A DNA stretch of 64,000 bases from Aurelia coerulea (lineage: Eukaryota; Cnidaria; Scyphozoa; Semaeostomeae; Ulmaridae). Below, piece by piece: positions 45,559 through 57,404 of the stretch. A program made the translations under genes and the position numbers. The notes under the pieces were generated by a model that was not told where the DNA came from, did not search any database, and saw only the letters and a list, made by a program, of their open reading frames with translations. Positions within the stretch are counted from its first letter, which is position 1. Each line of letters begins with the position of its first letter. The stretch is from assembly GCA_039566865.1 (NCBI GenBank), contig CM076952.1:13474501-13538500 (forward strand), given 5' to 3'.

Positions 45559-46395
45559 CCCTATTTGTACTGGGGGGGGGGGGTGTATTGCTGCACTACG
45601 CTAAAACAATAAGAGATATAACCACCAGTTTTGGTGACTTTTACTCAAATTTCAGAGGCAATTCAATTCTTAACATTTCATTGTTCTACCTAAGATCATG
45701 TGACCACAGTAATACCATATTTGGAGAGTAGTCAGCAAAACAGCTTAAAATGTCCGTAGTTTTTGTATCGTTTGTCCGATTGATCTCAAACATGCACTAT
45801 TGCATTTCATGAGTACTTTCATTTGATATGTACATTTTTCATATTTGCTGACATCAGCAAAATTCAATATTAATTACGTCATTCACATTTTTGACGTCAT
45901 TGATCTAATAAAGAACTGTAGCTAAGATATAAAAAAATTGTATAATTTGCTTCATCTTATTAATTTGATTCATTTTGAGTCTATATATAACAGATAAAAG
46001 GAAAGGACTTGCAAAAACCTGCGATGAAAATAAATGTATGCAACAAAAGGCTAATCTAAAGCTAATTGTGTTAGAAATAGAAACTAAACATATTTTTAAA
46101 GCATGTATTTTGGAACTATGACATGCTTCCTATTATTTGAAACAAATTTGGAGAAAATCGGTTGAACAGTTAATTAAATAAAATTTTTCTTGTTGAGAAG
46201 GTATCAATTTGCCAATATACCTTAGTTTTTCGGTTGTCTAGCAACGAATTACGTTACCAATTAATTGTCATTGCTAGAGTTGAATAGCAAATTGTCTAAA
46301 GAACAATAGGGGTAGGTCTTATTGTTATACCTTTTGTATTTTTGGACCCCCCCCCCAGTACAAAGTACCTAAAAAATCGCCCAGTACAAACAGGG
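45559..46395. mobile_element. 837-bp MITE related to the 35254 TTAA family
   Basis: Ends CCCTATTTGTACTGGG and the complement of CCCTGTTTGTACTGGG. Flanks are ATAA and TCAA, possibly decayed TTAA. The interior carries, inverted, the CCAAATATGG and TGACGTCAT segments of 35.4-36.0 kb. Confidence 0.6.
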
Positions 46396-47128
46396 TCAAC
46401 CCATTTTAAGCACATCTGAGTAACAGAAACAAAACTGTTTTGCTTGCTTCGCTCGCATGTCAACAAAGCTTTCTGTTTCCTATCGAGTGTTCTTCAAGTT
46501 TATTGGATGACTTATATGAAAACTGTTTTAAGAAAGCCTCAACAAGGATTTATAACTGAAATGAAAATGGGCAGTTCTAACTTTGCCGTAGGATGATCCC
46601 CGAATAGCACATGGTCACGCTGCATGCTGTATTTGCGGATTCGCAAGATTCTAGCGTCAAAAATTAATTCAAAATCTTAGGAACCGGGTTATTTAACAAG
46701 GAGCCTGTAAATTTTATCGTTACTTTTTAATATTCAATCAAACGTCGAACAATATTTCTGGGAAACCTGGAAAACGTTCAAACCATTACTGTCGAGTAAT
46801 GGTACGAACGATGCGTCAAACATAACACTTGTGGAGGATTGTACAGTACTTACCAGTGACAAGGATAAGTGAATGCTTCAATGACTATTTGGTTAATATT
46901 ACTGATACTCTTGATGTCGAAAAGCCCACTGATTCTAAAAATCCAGTCGCTCCGGCCATTGAAAAACACAAGGATCATCCTAGTGTGTTAAAAATAAAAA
47001 AAAAGCTTTGGTCGGAAATGAAACATTTAGCTTTGTTCCATTTAGTACTGCTGATGTTTGGGGTGACATCAGTCACCTAGACAATTCTAAGACAGTCAGT
47101 GGTGATATACCTGTTAAAAAAATCTTGA

Positions 47129-47478
47129 CATTTTCTCCTGCATTGCCAAAGGTTTGACTTGATGCGCACTGATCCCTCACTGAAACTTTCGGACATCCCA
47201 GGATTAGATATAACAACGATTAATGCAAAACACTATGTGAGCTGCTCCATTATGGAAACCCATAACTTATTGTAATTGAGAACATAATCAGTCGATTTGT
47301 GATTTGCAATTGTTTTATTTTGTGTAGTGTTTGTACATACTTAAATATTATTGTTGAATTGTAAGCACCACTCGCAATGGGAGCTAGTTAACCATGTGTT
47401 CTATCCCGTTGCGAATGGTAAACAGTACTGTAAATATGTATTTTTGTTAGTTATTTTATGGTGATATAAAAAAAGAAG
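47129..47478 (+). mobile_element. 350-bp 5'-truncated retroelement insertion
   Basis: Flanked by an 11-bp duplication AAAAATCTTGA (47118-47128, 47479-47489). It ends in an A-rich tail (GATATAAAAAAAGAAG) on the plus strand. It contains CGCAATGGGAG/ATCCCGTTGCG, a possible 3' stem. Parent family unknown. Confidence 0.7.
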
Positions 47479-47737
47479 AAAAATCTTGAAAATTAACTGC
47501 TCTCTCTTTTTGTGAGGTCAGCAATTGCTAATGAAATGTTAGAATCTGAACTTTTTCCCAATAAACTGAAAAAGGCTGATGTCCCCCCTATCTGCAAAAA
47601 TGTGGGAGAAGACACAATTAAGAAAAGATTTCGTCCAATAAGTGTATTGTCAGCATTATCGAAGGTTTTTGACCGATTAATGGCTAAGCGGATGCTGTAC
47701 TTCATCCAACCAAATCTTGTCAATCTCCTATGTGGAT

Positions 47738-48518
47738 TTCTGCATACCAACCTAGAAGAAGCACCACGGAGCAAATGATTGTCGTGAAAACTTTAGCAGA
47801 AAACGCAATAGTGTCAAGCGATTATAAGGTATATCTCCTGCTATTTGACATGTCCAAGGCATTCGACACCGTCGAACGAAAGAAACTCTTTGAAGAACAA
47901 GAAGATATATTAGATGATGATGAACTACATCTCTTAAGCAAAATAATAAACCAACCAGAACTAAAAGTAAAGGTATGCAATATAGTTGGTGAAAGTTTTA
48001 TAACAAACACAGGAATTATGCAAGGGGATTGCCTAAGTGCAGTGCTCTTCGTACTATACTTAGGAAAATGTTTACGCCTGCCAACCAAAACGAAAATGAA
48101 AGGTTTTTGCATCAAACCCAAATACGCTGATGACTTGAATTTCATAGACACATCAAAGATACAAATCGATGAAATAGAAACTAAGATACCAGTCCAGCTA
48201 AGAAAGTATAATCTAGAAGTAAATACATCAAAAAGAGAGCGATATGAAATACCAAAATTGATTCTAAAAAATGATACTCGAGCAAAAATAGCCCTCAATG
48301 AAAGCCTGAAACAGACAAAACAGAAGGTTGGAAGACCGCCCACTACATGGATAAAACTGACAGAGAAAGACTTATCCTCAATAAAAATCAAAATAAACAT
48401 TGAGTCAAACCCTGCTGAAAAAACATTATAAGTTTTAGAAGAGCTAACAGCAAACAGAAGGGACTGTCAAAAATTGTTAAAGACAAAATGGTGGAAATCT
48501 GCTGTCAATGTATTTTAG
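47738..48518 (+). mobile_element. 781-bp insertion of the second RT family
   Basis: Flanked by TATGTGGAT (47729-47737, 48519-48527). It encodes AYQPRRSTTEQMIVVKTLAE, motif A LLLFDMSKAFDTV, motif B TGIMQGDCLSAVLF and PKYADDLNFI, then an internal deletion, then GRPPTTWI and the C-terminus. The insertion falls within the host LINE's own RT frame at the corresponding point, so it mimics a chimeric RT. Confidence 0.8.
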
Positions 48519-48690
48519 TATGTGGATATAGGGAGAGTTTAAGCATTCAACATGCACTGTTTCGTGTTATAGAGATGTTCCACAGGACAATCGATCAGTC
48601 CGGCATTGTAGGAGTAGCAAAAATGGCTGCCTATGGCTTTAGTAACAAGAGTTTAGAACTCCTGTATAGCTACCTTTCTTTCAAACAGAG

Positions 48691-48888
48691 AACGGTAAAA
48701 TGAAGGTAAAGTTGCGGTTTTTAGCGCCAAGCGCTGGGATCGCAGAAGTAGAATAGGCCTAGTCGAGTCCGCGACCCATTGTCATGACGTTGAGGTGATG
48801 GGGCTCTACCTGGGATCGAATCCGGTCCACCTGACTGTTCTGGCTGGAAGGTCAGAGAATTATACCACTGCGCCACAACACCTTCAAG
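48691..48888 (-). mobile_element. tRNA-derived SINE
   Basis: Reverse complement starts CTTGAAGGTGTTGTGGCGCA, with an A-box-like TGGCGCAGTGGT and a B-box-like GGATTCGATCC about 45 bp later, as in tRNA-headed SINEs. AACAGAG flanks both sides (48684-48690, 48889-48895). It interrupts the RT frame of the host LINE. Confidence 0.7.
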
Positions 48889-50109
48889 AACAGAGGGTTA
48901 AGATAAGCAGTACTTTTAGTGACTAGTGCATAGTATCTGGTGTTCCTCAAGACTCAGTCTTTGGGTCCTTATTGCTCAACACATTCATCAATGAGTTTGT
49001 GTTCGCTATACAGAGCTCCCAGGTATGCCATTTTGTTGATGATAATACGGTATTTGCATGTGGCAAATACATTAAGGAAGTAATTGCGTGTCTTGAGTTT
49101 GATATTGAAAATGCAATCTCCTGGTTTAAGGACAACGACATGGTAGCAAATCCGGACAAATTTCAAATGATGTTTCTTGGTCTCAAAGAGAACAGAAGAT
49201 TATGTCTTAACATAAATGGTAACATTATAGCCAATACTGACACGGTAAAGCTCTTAGGACTTACAATTGATTCAAAGTTGAACTTTCGGGATTACGTAAC
49301 ACACATTTGTAAAAAGATGAATCAGAAAAAGGAGCTTTTTCTAGGATTGCGAGATATCTTGATGTAGACAAGGCCAAAATACTCTACCATGCATTTATTC
49401 TTTCAAACTTCAACTACCGCCCGTTAATTTGGATGTTTTTTGGGAAGACGGCAAACAACACAATCAACCGTTTGCATAAACGTGCACTGAGAGCTCTGTA
49501 AAGGGACTATGCTGCAATGTTTGAAGATCTCTTGAGAAGGTCCAGTGAGCTAACAATCCACTGCAAAAATTTGCAAAGGACCATTGCTTGAAATATATAA
49601 ATACATAAATGCCGCTAGCCCCTCCTTCACGTTTGAGTTCTTCAAACCAAAGCATATTCAATATGACCTACGAACAAATAACCTCCTGCAGCTCCCTAAA
49701 ACCAATACGGTAGTTTATGGAAACGATGAATTATATTTAAAGGAAGTATTTTGTCGAACACGGTATCAGACACGATAAAATTGGTCAAAACACAAAGCAA
49801 TTCAAAAATATGATTAAGGGCTGGAATGGAGATACTTGCCGTTGCAACATCTGAAGATGATTTGCACACAGATCATGTATACATTTACGTTTAAATTTAC
49901 GTTTATATTATATATCTTTACTTTGTGGTGTAGATAGTTGGTATTTATTAGTTTTCTTTAATTTAAAACTATTGCTTACACCAACTGCAAATAAATTAAT
50001 TATGGAACTTTTAAGAAACTCGTAAGAAACTCTGAGTACCTGCACAAAAATACAAGGCTAAACTTGGACTTGTACAGGCCAAGTTTTAGCCTTCTAGCGG
50101 GGATAATAA

Positions 50110-53100
50110 AATAATAATAATTACTTTGTTTAAGGTTGGCGTAGTGCATAGCACTAGGCTAATGCCAACCATTATCAATAAATATCAAAATGTGACCTAA
50201 ATGTAACCTAAATTTACAATAAAATCATTACATAATGTACAGTTGCATGAAATATTCCAAAACTCAATTTCTCTTTTAAAATACTCTACAGATCGGGACT
50301 CTTTTATATGCAATGGCAAATCTCGCCAGAGATTTTGCCCCAGAAAACTCACAGTTTCTATCCCATAGGCTGTAGTTCTAGGTTTGCGTGCATAGATGTT
50401 GCTCGTAACCCTTAAGTTGTAAAGTATTTCCCTCTCTGAGAAAATTTCTTTCATAAAAAAAGGATTCAGATTCATCCTTGTTCGGTAAATTTCAGTGACA
50501 AGCAACTGTAGATTTCGTTGATGAATTGAGACTGAATGGTCTGTAATTAACAGTTCTTCAAAACTTGAGGTCCGATCATGATACGCTATCCGTAATGCTC
50601 TTTCGTGAATGGAGTAAATTTTTGCATTAACTCGTCTATCATGAAACGTCCATATCAATGGACAGTAGCTGAATTGTGACATTGCGAAAGCTTTCACGAC
50701 TTTCTTAATTGTTTCTTCAGGCATATACGTAGAGGCCCTTGCAAGAGCATGTAGCTTCTGGCTTGCTTTTGCACACACCATGTTCACGCGTTGCTTGAAA
50801 TTTAGCTTTTGGTCAATTACAACGCCCAACAATTTTTCTTCTTTACTCTCTTTAATGACAGAGGAACCAACTCTTATTGATATTTCAGTCTCTTTCTCGC
50901 CAAACACAGGAAGATGGCATTTCTCCTCGTTTAGTTTCATGCAATTTTGTTCAAACCAATTGCTCAGTTCAACAGTATCATTTTCTAGCTTTTAAAATAA
51001 CCTCCCGTAACTCTTGATGAGAACAATCGATTGTCGTATCGTCTGCATAATTACAGATTTCAGTTTCATTCAACAAAAGGAAAATATGTTGATAAATATG
51101 TTAAAGAGGAGAGGCCCCAGGACTGATCCTTGAGGGACACCTAATTTCATTTCTTTCCAAGAGCTGAATGAACCATTTATTTTGACTCATTGCCTTCTAC
51201 CTGCTAGATAACTGTACACAATCTGTATTGCATTTTTACTAAAGCCATATGCGTGCAATTTAGCAAGCAAGAGTTCATGGTTGAGACAGTCGAAAGCCTT
51301 GGATAAGTCCATAAGGACTGCTCCAACAAAACCTCTGTTGTCTAAGGTTTTCTTACAAGTCTCTACCAATTTCAGCAAAGCATGCTGAGTATTGTAACCA
51401 TGTCGATACGCGCAAAGGCTAGGCGAGAGAAATTTGTTAACAAAAAGTAGCATTTGATTTGTCAAAAGTCTCTCAAAAACTTTGGAGACTGAAAGTAATA
51501 CTGTTATTGGTCTATGGTTCTTTTTGTGGAATGAGTCACTATTCTTGAAAAGTGCACTAACATCACCGTCTTTCAGTTCATCGGGAAAAGAATTTTCGTT
51601 CACACTGTTATTGAAGAGGTCCATCCAGCAGGTGGGAGGCAACTATGTCAATATTATCTTTAATTATCTTTGCTGGAATACTGCTAATACAGTAAAAACC
51701 CCCACATAAGAACCTTCATCTGTTAAGAACCTACAGCCTGAAATAATATATTTTGTAACCAACAAATAAGAACCATTTCAGGCTGATATCTAAACTGGGT
51801 TCTTAATAAAGGGTCTTATTCATTCATTGGGAAATAAATGCAACATTTCTGCCAATCAACCTCTTTCGTGAACTCCAAAACATTTCCTACAGAACTGTAA
51901 TAGGCAGGGCATGCATGGGGTAAAATGGGTAAGGTTGGGTTGAAATGGATAGGGTCAAAGAGTGCAAATAAAATTGGCTAAGATTTAGATTCACATATTT
52001 TCCTATATTAAGAACCTACACCCTGATTACTAGATGTGCCTCATTGCATAAGAACCTAAACAGGCTGAGTTCAAAATCTTAGGTTCTTATGTGCGGGTTT
52101 TTACTGTAGGTGAGGCCTTCTTAATATTGGGATTATCAACTTGCTCAAGAACTTCAACAACTGACGCCCTTCTGAAACTGAAGGCCTCGACATCTTCAAG
52201 GTGGCTTTTTATCAAAAGTACACTAGGGTGAGATCGGTATTTTTCGATGGCAGCAGTAACTGGATCCGAGATTCCATCAACAGGCAATATATTTTCATTG
52301 CTGTCTGTAATACTCAAGGATTTTGTAACATTACTGAAATATTCATTCAATCTATTAGCAACTGCTCGGTCTTCCGAAACGATCTCATCATTTTCCATCA
52401 AAACGATTGTTGAAGAGGTCTTGACTTTTTCATTGAATATAGGTTTTACTGCTTTCCAGAACTTCCTATTATCGGTCAAGTCCTTGATGTCAAGATCCTT
52501 ATAGTAATCCTTTTTAACTTGTCGCAATATCTTAACACATCTATTCCTTTGCTTTTCAATGGCTTTCAAATTGTCAAAGTGCGATTTTTGCAATATATAT
52601 TCCTGAGTCTGGTTCTGCTCATGATTGCCTTTCTAAGTGCTTTCGTCATAAATGGGCCATCATTCAATCGAACAGATTTCTTCTTTATTGGAGCATGATT
52701 ATCCAGCACACTTCTAACTATAGCATTGAAAACTTCAAATTTCTCACAGCAAGAACTATTTTTATCTAATTGTTCTTTAAGATCCTCTTTAAATCTCAAT
52801 GGATCAAATTTGCTGTGGTCACGATAAGTAATTATCCTGGGGCCTCTCTTAATGAAATAACTTTTAACTACAGTCACAATCATGGAGTGAAAGTCAGACA
52901 GTCCAGTTTCAACAGTTCTTGTGCCTTTAAAGCATTTCACATCATTAGTTAGTATCAAATCAATACAACGTGCATTACCTGACTTAAAACAAGTAGGAAC
53001 CTTAACTAAATTACCTAACCCATACAAACTCATGAAATTAGAAATATTATCGTTATGATGACCTCATCATCACCTTGTACTAACCTTTGAAGAAAATTAC

Positions 53101-53139
53101 AAAGCTATCAGTAAGATTCCAAGTTACAACCAACCAGTC
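50110..53139 (-). pseudogene. Jockey/CR1-group LINE, minus strand, split by a MITE
   Basis: Minus-strand order: endonuclease tail (DWLVVTWNLTD near 53.12 kb; MSLYGLGNLVKVPTCFKSGN; VETGLSDFHSMIVTV; LDNHAPIKKKSVRLNDGPFM at 52.66-52.75 kb), linker with CVKILRQVKKDYYKDLD (52.5 kb), MITE at 51690-52106, RT with NHRPITVLLSVSKVFERLL, motif A LMDLSKAFDCLNHELL (51.3 kb), [18 protein letters not shown] (51.1 kb), YADDTT (51.04 kb) and the C-terminal frame 50197-50940. Frameshifts lie near 52600 and 51000-51190. The 3' end has hairpin GGTTGGC/GCCAACC (50132-50169) and an ATTATT tail. The upstream end is cut at 53139 by Transib-like element B. Confidence 0.85.
51690..52106. mobile_element. 417-bp pogo/mariner-like MITE
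   Basis: TIRs CAGTAAAAACCC followed by [C/G]CACATAAGAACCT, about 26 bp, flanked by TA on both sides (51688-51689, 52107-52108). The interior has further TAAGAACCTA words. It interrupts the LINE between NIKKAS and IPAKIIKDN. Confidence 0.9.
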
Positions 53140-55372
53140 CACAGTGATCCAGAGGATGGAATAAATAGGAAAAATCGAAGTTTGAAAAACTTGCGGCATG
53201 TAATATCCTCCATGAAAATGGGGTGTCAGGGGTCAACACAAAGCAAACATTTTCGAAATCGGACCAATTGTTCCGTCACAATGATTTTTTTAAGTTTGGG
53301 AAAATGACATGTTGTTGTTTATCATAGCACTTCCGGCAAAATTTATTGTTTTGGCTTAACTTTAAACTTTCATAGCTCCGCTCATGATTGTCCGATTTTT
53401 ACAAACTTAGTTTCATTTGAAAGATGATCATCTACTTGTACATCACATGTAACTTGTTTTCAACAAAAGCAAACTAAAGCATGGGTAACCGGACACACAT
53501 TATGCTTTGTAGTTTTTGAGAATTTCGTGACAAAATAGCCACTCAATAGTAAAAACAAAAAATTCAAGTGATATGAAGTGTTAGCTATAAACATATAAAA
53601 ATACTACAAGGTCTTGGGAACATTTCTGCCAAAGGGTTCGTTCCAGATCGTTTTAGTTTTTTTCAACAATTTTTTGAAAACTGTCACAAAAAGTCCATAT
53701 CTGCAAGCTGAGTTAGAAAAAGAATCATCGTGTGATATCTGGCTCTCTTTTCCGTTTACCAATGTTCTCTGCATACTCGGAACCATCTAAAAATAAGAAA
53801 CGATGACCTACTGTTTCCATGAAATAGGTATCAATTCCGTAAAATTCTATTTTATTTGTTAGCGTTCGTTGCATAAAAGACCACACTTGAAAGCATAATT
53901 TGTATGACATTTAAGCCTTCGATTGACACTAAAAGAGGTTAATTGCATTAGTTCTGTGCAAGTAATACACCTTTTAATTGTGTAGCGGAAACCTTCAGAT
54001 TTAACCGTTGAGTTCAAGTTATGAATAGAAGGATTTTTTAGCATTGTCTATGGCCAGCTTAATGTATGTATTGGTTTTTAACAGAATACAGACAAAGAAC
54101 ACTTGTCTAACATGATACATTTTTGTATGTTGAAACACTTAAGCATTGCTACTATAATGTGAAGCTGCATCTTTACCTACACTTTACCCATCCACCCATC
54201 CGATGCTCGTTCACAGATGAGAGCATGCTTGAAATGATTTATATTGATGAAGGCCCTGTTGTAGTTTGGTCTGGAAGCAGTTTAGAAGAATAGAAAAAGG
54301 AACAGAAGAAACCTTGGAAGTGGACCTGGTTGCAGGGTTAGGCAAATTTCAATATAAGCAAAGACTCCAGCAAAGACTCCGATTCTGATATCAGCTTCTT
54401 TGTAGCTAAGGCCAAGCAAAATTTCTTAAAAAAGCACTGTCATTATGTCGAAGTGCACACAACAGATACCAAAGAAAGTAAGAAATGTAATTATCGCTTT
54501 GTAATATCGATGAACAAAATAAAACTTGTTTCATTAGTGAATGCTTGCTTTTTGACACAATTTCATACATTTTTAGCTGTGGCAGATTGCATATATTGTT
54601 AGTTGTTCAGAGGGGTAAATGCTTAACAATAAGGAAGCAAGGCTTGAAAATTCATACAATTATTTGGAAACAATATACTGTTGTTTTGCATTACTTCAAA
54701 AATTTAATTGCCCTGATTGTACAAATGGTTGCTTCTATAAATGTGGAAAAAATTGTGAAACTGAGGGATTCCACATTAATTCTTTTAAGCTTACCTTGCA
54801 GATCAGGACATCTGGTAGCATTTTTCAAAAAATTGTTGAAAAAAAACTAAAACGATCTGGAAATAACCCTTTGGCAGAAATGTTCCCAAGACCTTATAGT
54901 ATTTTTATATGTTTATAGCTAACACTTCATATCACTTGAATTTTTTGTTTTTACTATTGAGTGACTATTTTGTCACGAAATTCTCAAAAACTACAAAGCA
55001 TAATGTGTGTCCGGTTACCCATTGTTTAGTTTGCTTTTGTTGAAAATAAGTTACATGTGACGTACAAGTAGATGATCATCTTTCAAATGAAACTAAGTTT
55101 GTAAAAATCGGACAATCATGAGCGGAGCTATGAAAGTTTAAAGTTAAGCTAAAACAATAAATTTTGCCGGAAGTGCTATGATAAATAACAACATGTCATT
55201 TCCCCAAAGTTCAAAAAATCATTGTGACGGAACCATTGGTCCAATTTCGAAAATTTTTGCTTTGTGTTGATCCCTGACACCATCTTTTCATCGAGGATAA
55301 TAAATGTTGCAACTTTTTGAAACTTCGTTTTTTCCAATTTATTCCATAATTTCTCTGATCTGGATCACTGTG
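53140..55372. mobile_element. Transib-like element B, ~580-bp inverted arms, RSS-like ends
   Basis: Ends are CACAGTGATCCAGA (53140) and its exact complement (ending 55372). The 5-bp TSD is CAGTC (53135-53139, 55373-55377). GAATAAATA starts 12 bp after the left heptamer (53159-53167); GAATAAATT is 21 bp inside the right heptamer (55336-55344, inverted). The inverted arms extend to about 53720 and 54795. Short frames in the centre (54545-54918; cysteine-rich CPDCTNGCFYKCGKNC) are not a recognisable transposase. It inserted into the endonuclease part of a LINE. Confidence 0.85.
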
Positions 55373-55377
55373 CAGTC

Positions 55378-56450
55378 TAACACCAGGTTTCACAAGGCTA
55401 ATTAGCATTTTTCGAGCCATTTACAAGGTTACAGCAAGGCTTTTCTAGGCTAGACCAAGGTTACAAGGCCATAACTATAAGGCTTGTACATGGCTATTAC
55501 ATGGCTTGTATTTTCGTACAGGTACTGACAATCTGATAAGAAACTTTTAGTACCGGCCCAAATTCTTAGTTTCTTAAAAAATACGTGTACAAGAAACAAG
55601 TAAAAATAAAGATGCCATGGATTTCCTAGATAAAAGGAAAAATTTTCTTGAATAATTTTGCCGAGTACTCAACTTTGTTCATTTTTGTTATCGGAAAGTT
55701 GAGTTTCTATGGCTCTATCAAGAGTTTCTTCCAAACAACGTGTGCTGGAAGCTATTTCAGTTTGCACAAAGGGCATTACGAATACAGTATATGGATAATA
55801 GCTGTTATGTTGCTTTATTGACAAACAGTCTTTATTTGCTAAACATGTCTATCATTTTCTTCAATATCTGCAGAGCGCATAAAGACAGGATGGGTTTTAA
55901 TTAAGATTCACATCGCAGCAAGGGTTATGACAGAATCATTCATAACCCTCAGTAAATGTGGGCTGCTATTTCAAATTTTGCCAGAAAATAGCCTGCAAAA
56001 TCATCCAGATTAAGAATAGAATTCTAGACTTTGACTTACACTCGCTCTTTCACAAGAAACAGCGTATAAGAGATGGAAGGCTCAATTTCTTTAAGTTAAT
56101 AAACCATCCTACCTGGATTGAAAAAGCAAAGAAACTTTTGTAATTTGCAGCTTTAATTTTCCTGAGTCACTCAAAAATGTGTTGACACATACAGTAAGCA
56201 ACTGTTCTGATATTGTTTTGAGTGCAAATTATATGGCATTACCTTCTTGTTGGTATTATATGGTTTTGATATCTAGTAATTTGGAAGCCCTTCTAACAAA
56301 AAATGAATCAACTCTACATTCCCAGCTGGAAAAAATATAAGAAGCGCCTAAAAGAATATTTTGGTAAAAAAGTGTCCTAAAATTTAAGACACAAAGGTAT
56401 GGACCTACCAGCCGCACCAGACCTTTGTTTCTTGCTAAAAATGAGTGAAT
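55378..56450. other. No gene recognised
   Basis: AT-rich. A 61-codon frame at 55958-56143 has no recognised motif. AAGGTTACA-type words repeat near 55420-55470. Confidence 0.45.
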
Positions 56451-56454
56451 TGTA

Positions 56455-57200
56455 GATATTGAATTCCCGATCTAGAATTACTGTGAATCTTTAATTCCTG
56501 ATCTAGAGTTAGTGTGAATCTTGAATTCCAGATCTTGAATTAGCGTGAATCTTCTGGGTGCACCAAAATAAACTATGAATATTTGACAGGCCACAATAAG
56601 TCGCATACTTGACCGAAATTGTGAAGATTCATAACTTAATCTTTAGCAATAAGCTTGAATTAGATTCTAGGATTTTTCTAAATTTTTTGCTTTCAATTTT
56701 TTAGAGCTTTCTAAAAATTTTCGGTTTCAAAAACACTGAAAACGATTAAAAAACATCAAATTTCCTGAAGAATCAACATGAACGGACAAAGAGCAAACTT
56801 TTTTGAGGTGATTTGGATCTAGAAATTGATTAATTAATCGATACAATTAATCAATACAATTAATCGATTTCTAAATCCTAAATCGCCACAAACAAGTTTT
56901 CTCTTTGTTGATTCTTTAGAAAAATTTATCAACGTTTTGTGATCGTTTTCAGTGTTTTTGAGAGCAAAAATTTTAAGAAACTCCCATCTATAGCTCTAAA
57001 AAATGAAAACAGACAAATTTGTAAAAAATCCCAGAATCCAATTCAAACTTTTTGCTAAAGATACAGTTACGAATCTTCAAAATCGGTCCAGTGTACGATT
57101 TATTGCGGCCTGTTTATTTTGGCACACCCGGTTGAATTTTGGATCTTGAGTTAATGTGAATCTTGAATTCCGGACCTTGAATCTTGGATCTTGAATACGT
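56455..57200. repeat. Minisatellite block split by a 31322-type MITE
   Basis: Units like TTGAATTCCAGATCTTGAAT followed by TAGYGTGAATC recur at 56455-56552 and 57132-57200, the reverse complement of the array at 34960. The element 56554-57131 sits between them. Confidence 0.6.
56554..57131. mobile_element. 578-bp MITE, 31322 family
   Basis: Ends CTGGGTGCACCAAAATAAAC and the complement of CCGGGTGTGCCAAAATAAAC. The interior shares GACAGGCCACAATAAGTCG-type and nested inverted AATTAATCGAT sequence. No clean TA duplication remains. Confidence 0.7.
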
Positions 57201-57404
57201 GACTCTCCTCAAATTGCTGCATATCTCTGTATGACCATATAATGGAACACCCCCTCCCCTACACGTTTTTGGGTCTATTGACTCAGCAACCATGGAACAG
57301 GGTAAGCTGGGGGGGCGGGCCACTTTTTGGTAACAAATGGTTTCATCTTTGTTTGCAAAAATTTGAAAATAATTAATATTTACCCAGCTGAAAGGGAAGC
57401 TGAA

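Larger units (their letters stand above)
46748..49990 (+). mobile_element. Jockey/CR1-group LINE with three later insertions
   Basis: Remnant pieces in order: FWETWKTFKPLLSSN (46.75 kb), ECFNDYLVNITDTL and AIEKHKDHPSVLKIKKKL (46.87-47.0 kb), SELFPNKLKKADVPPI with FRPISVLSALSKVFDRL (47.54-47.68 kb), a YSTQHAL-like block (48.54 kb), MAAYGFSNKSLELLYSYLSFKQR (48.62-48.69 kb), VSGVPQDSVFGSLLLNTFIN (48.94 kb), FVDDNTVFACG in place of YADD (49.03 kb) and LGLTIDSKLNF (49.26 kb). The 3' end has hairpin GGTGTA/TACACC (49927-49982). Insertions lie at 47129, 47738 and 48691. The ORF is broken by stops and frameshifts. Confidence 0.8.

Noticed and set aside
47500..48431. Chimeric reverse transcriptase formed by template switching between two families
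   Set aside because: TATGTGGAT flanks the foreign RT part on both sides and the host LINE resumes after 48527, so it is an ordinary insertion.
54545..54918. Transposase gene inside Transib-like element B
   Set aside because: Only short overlapping frames; no RAG1/Transib catalytic pattern is visible.
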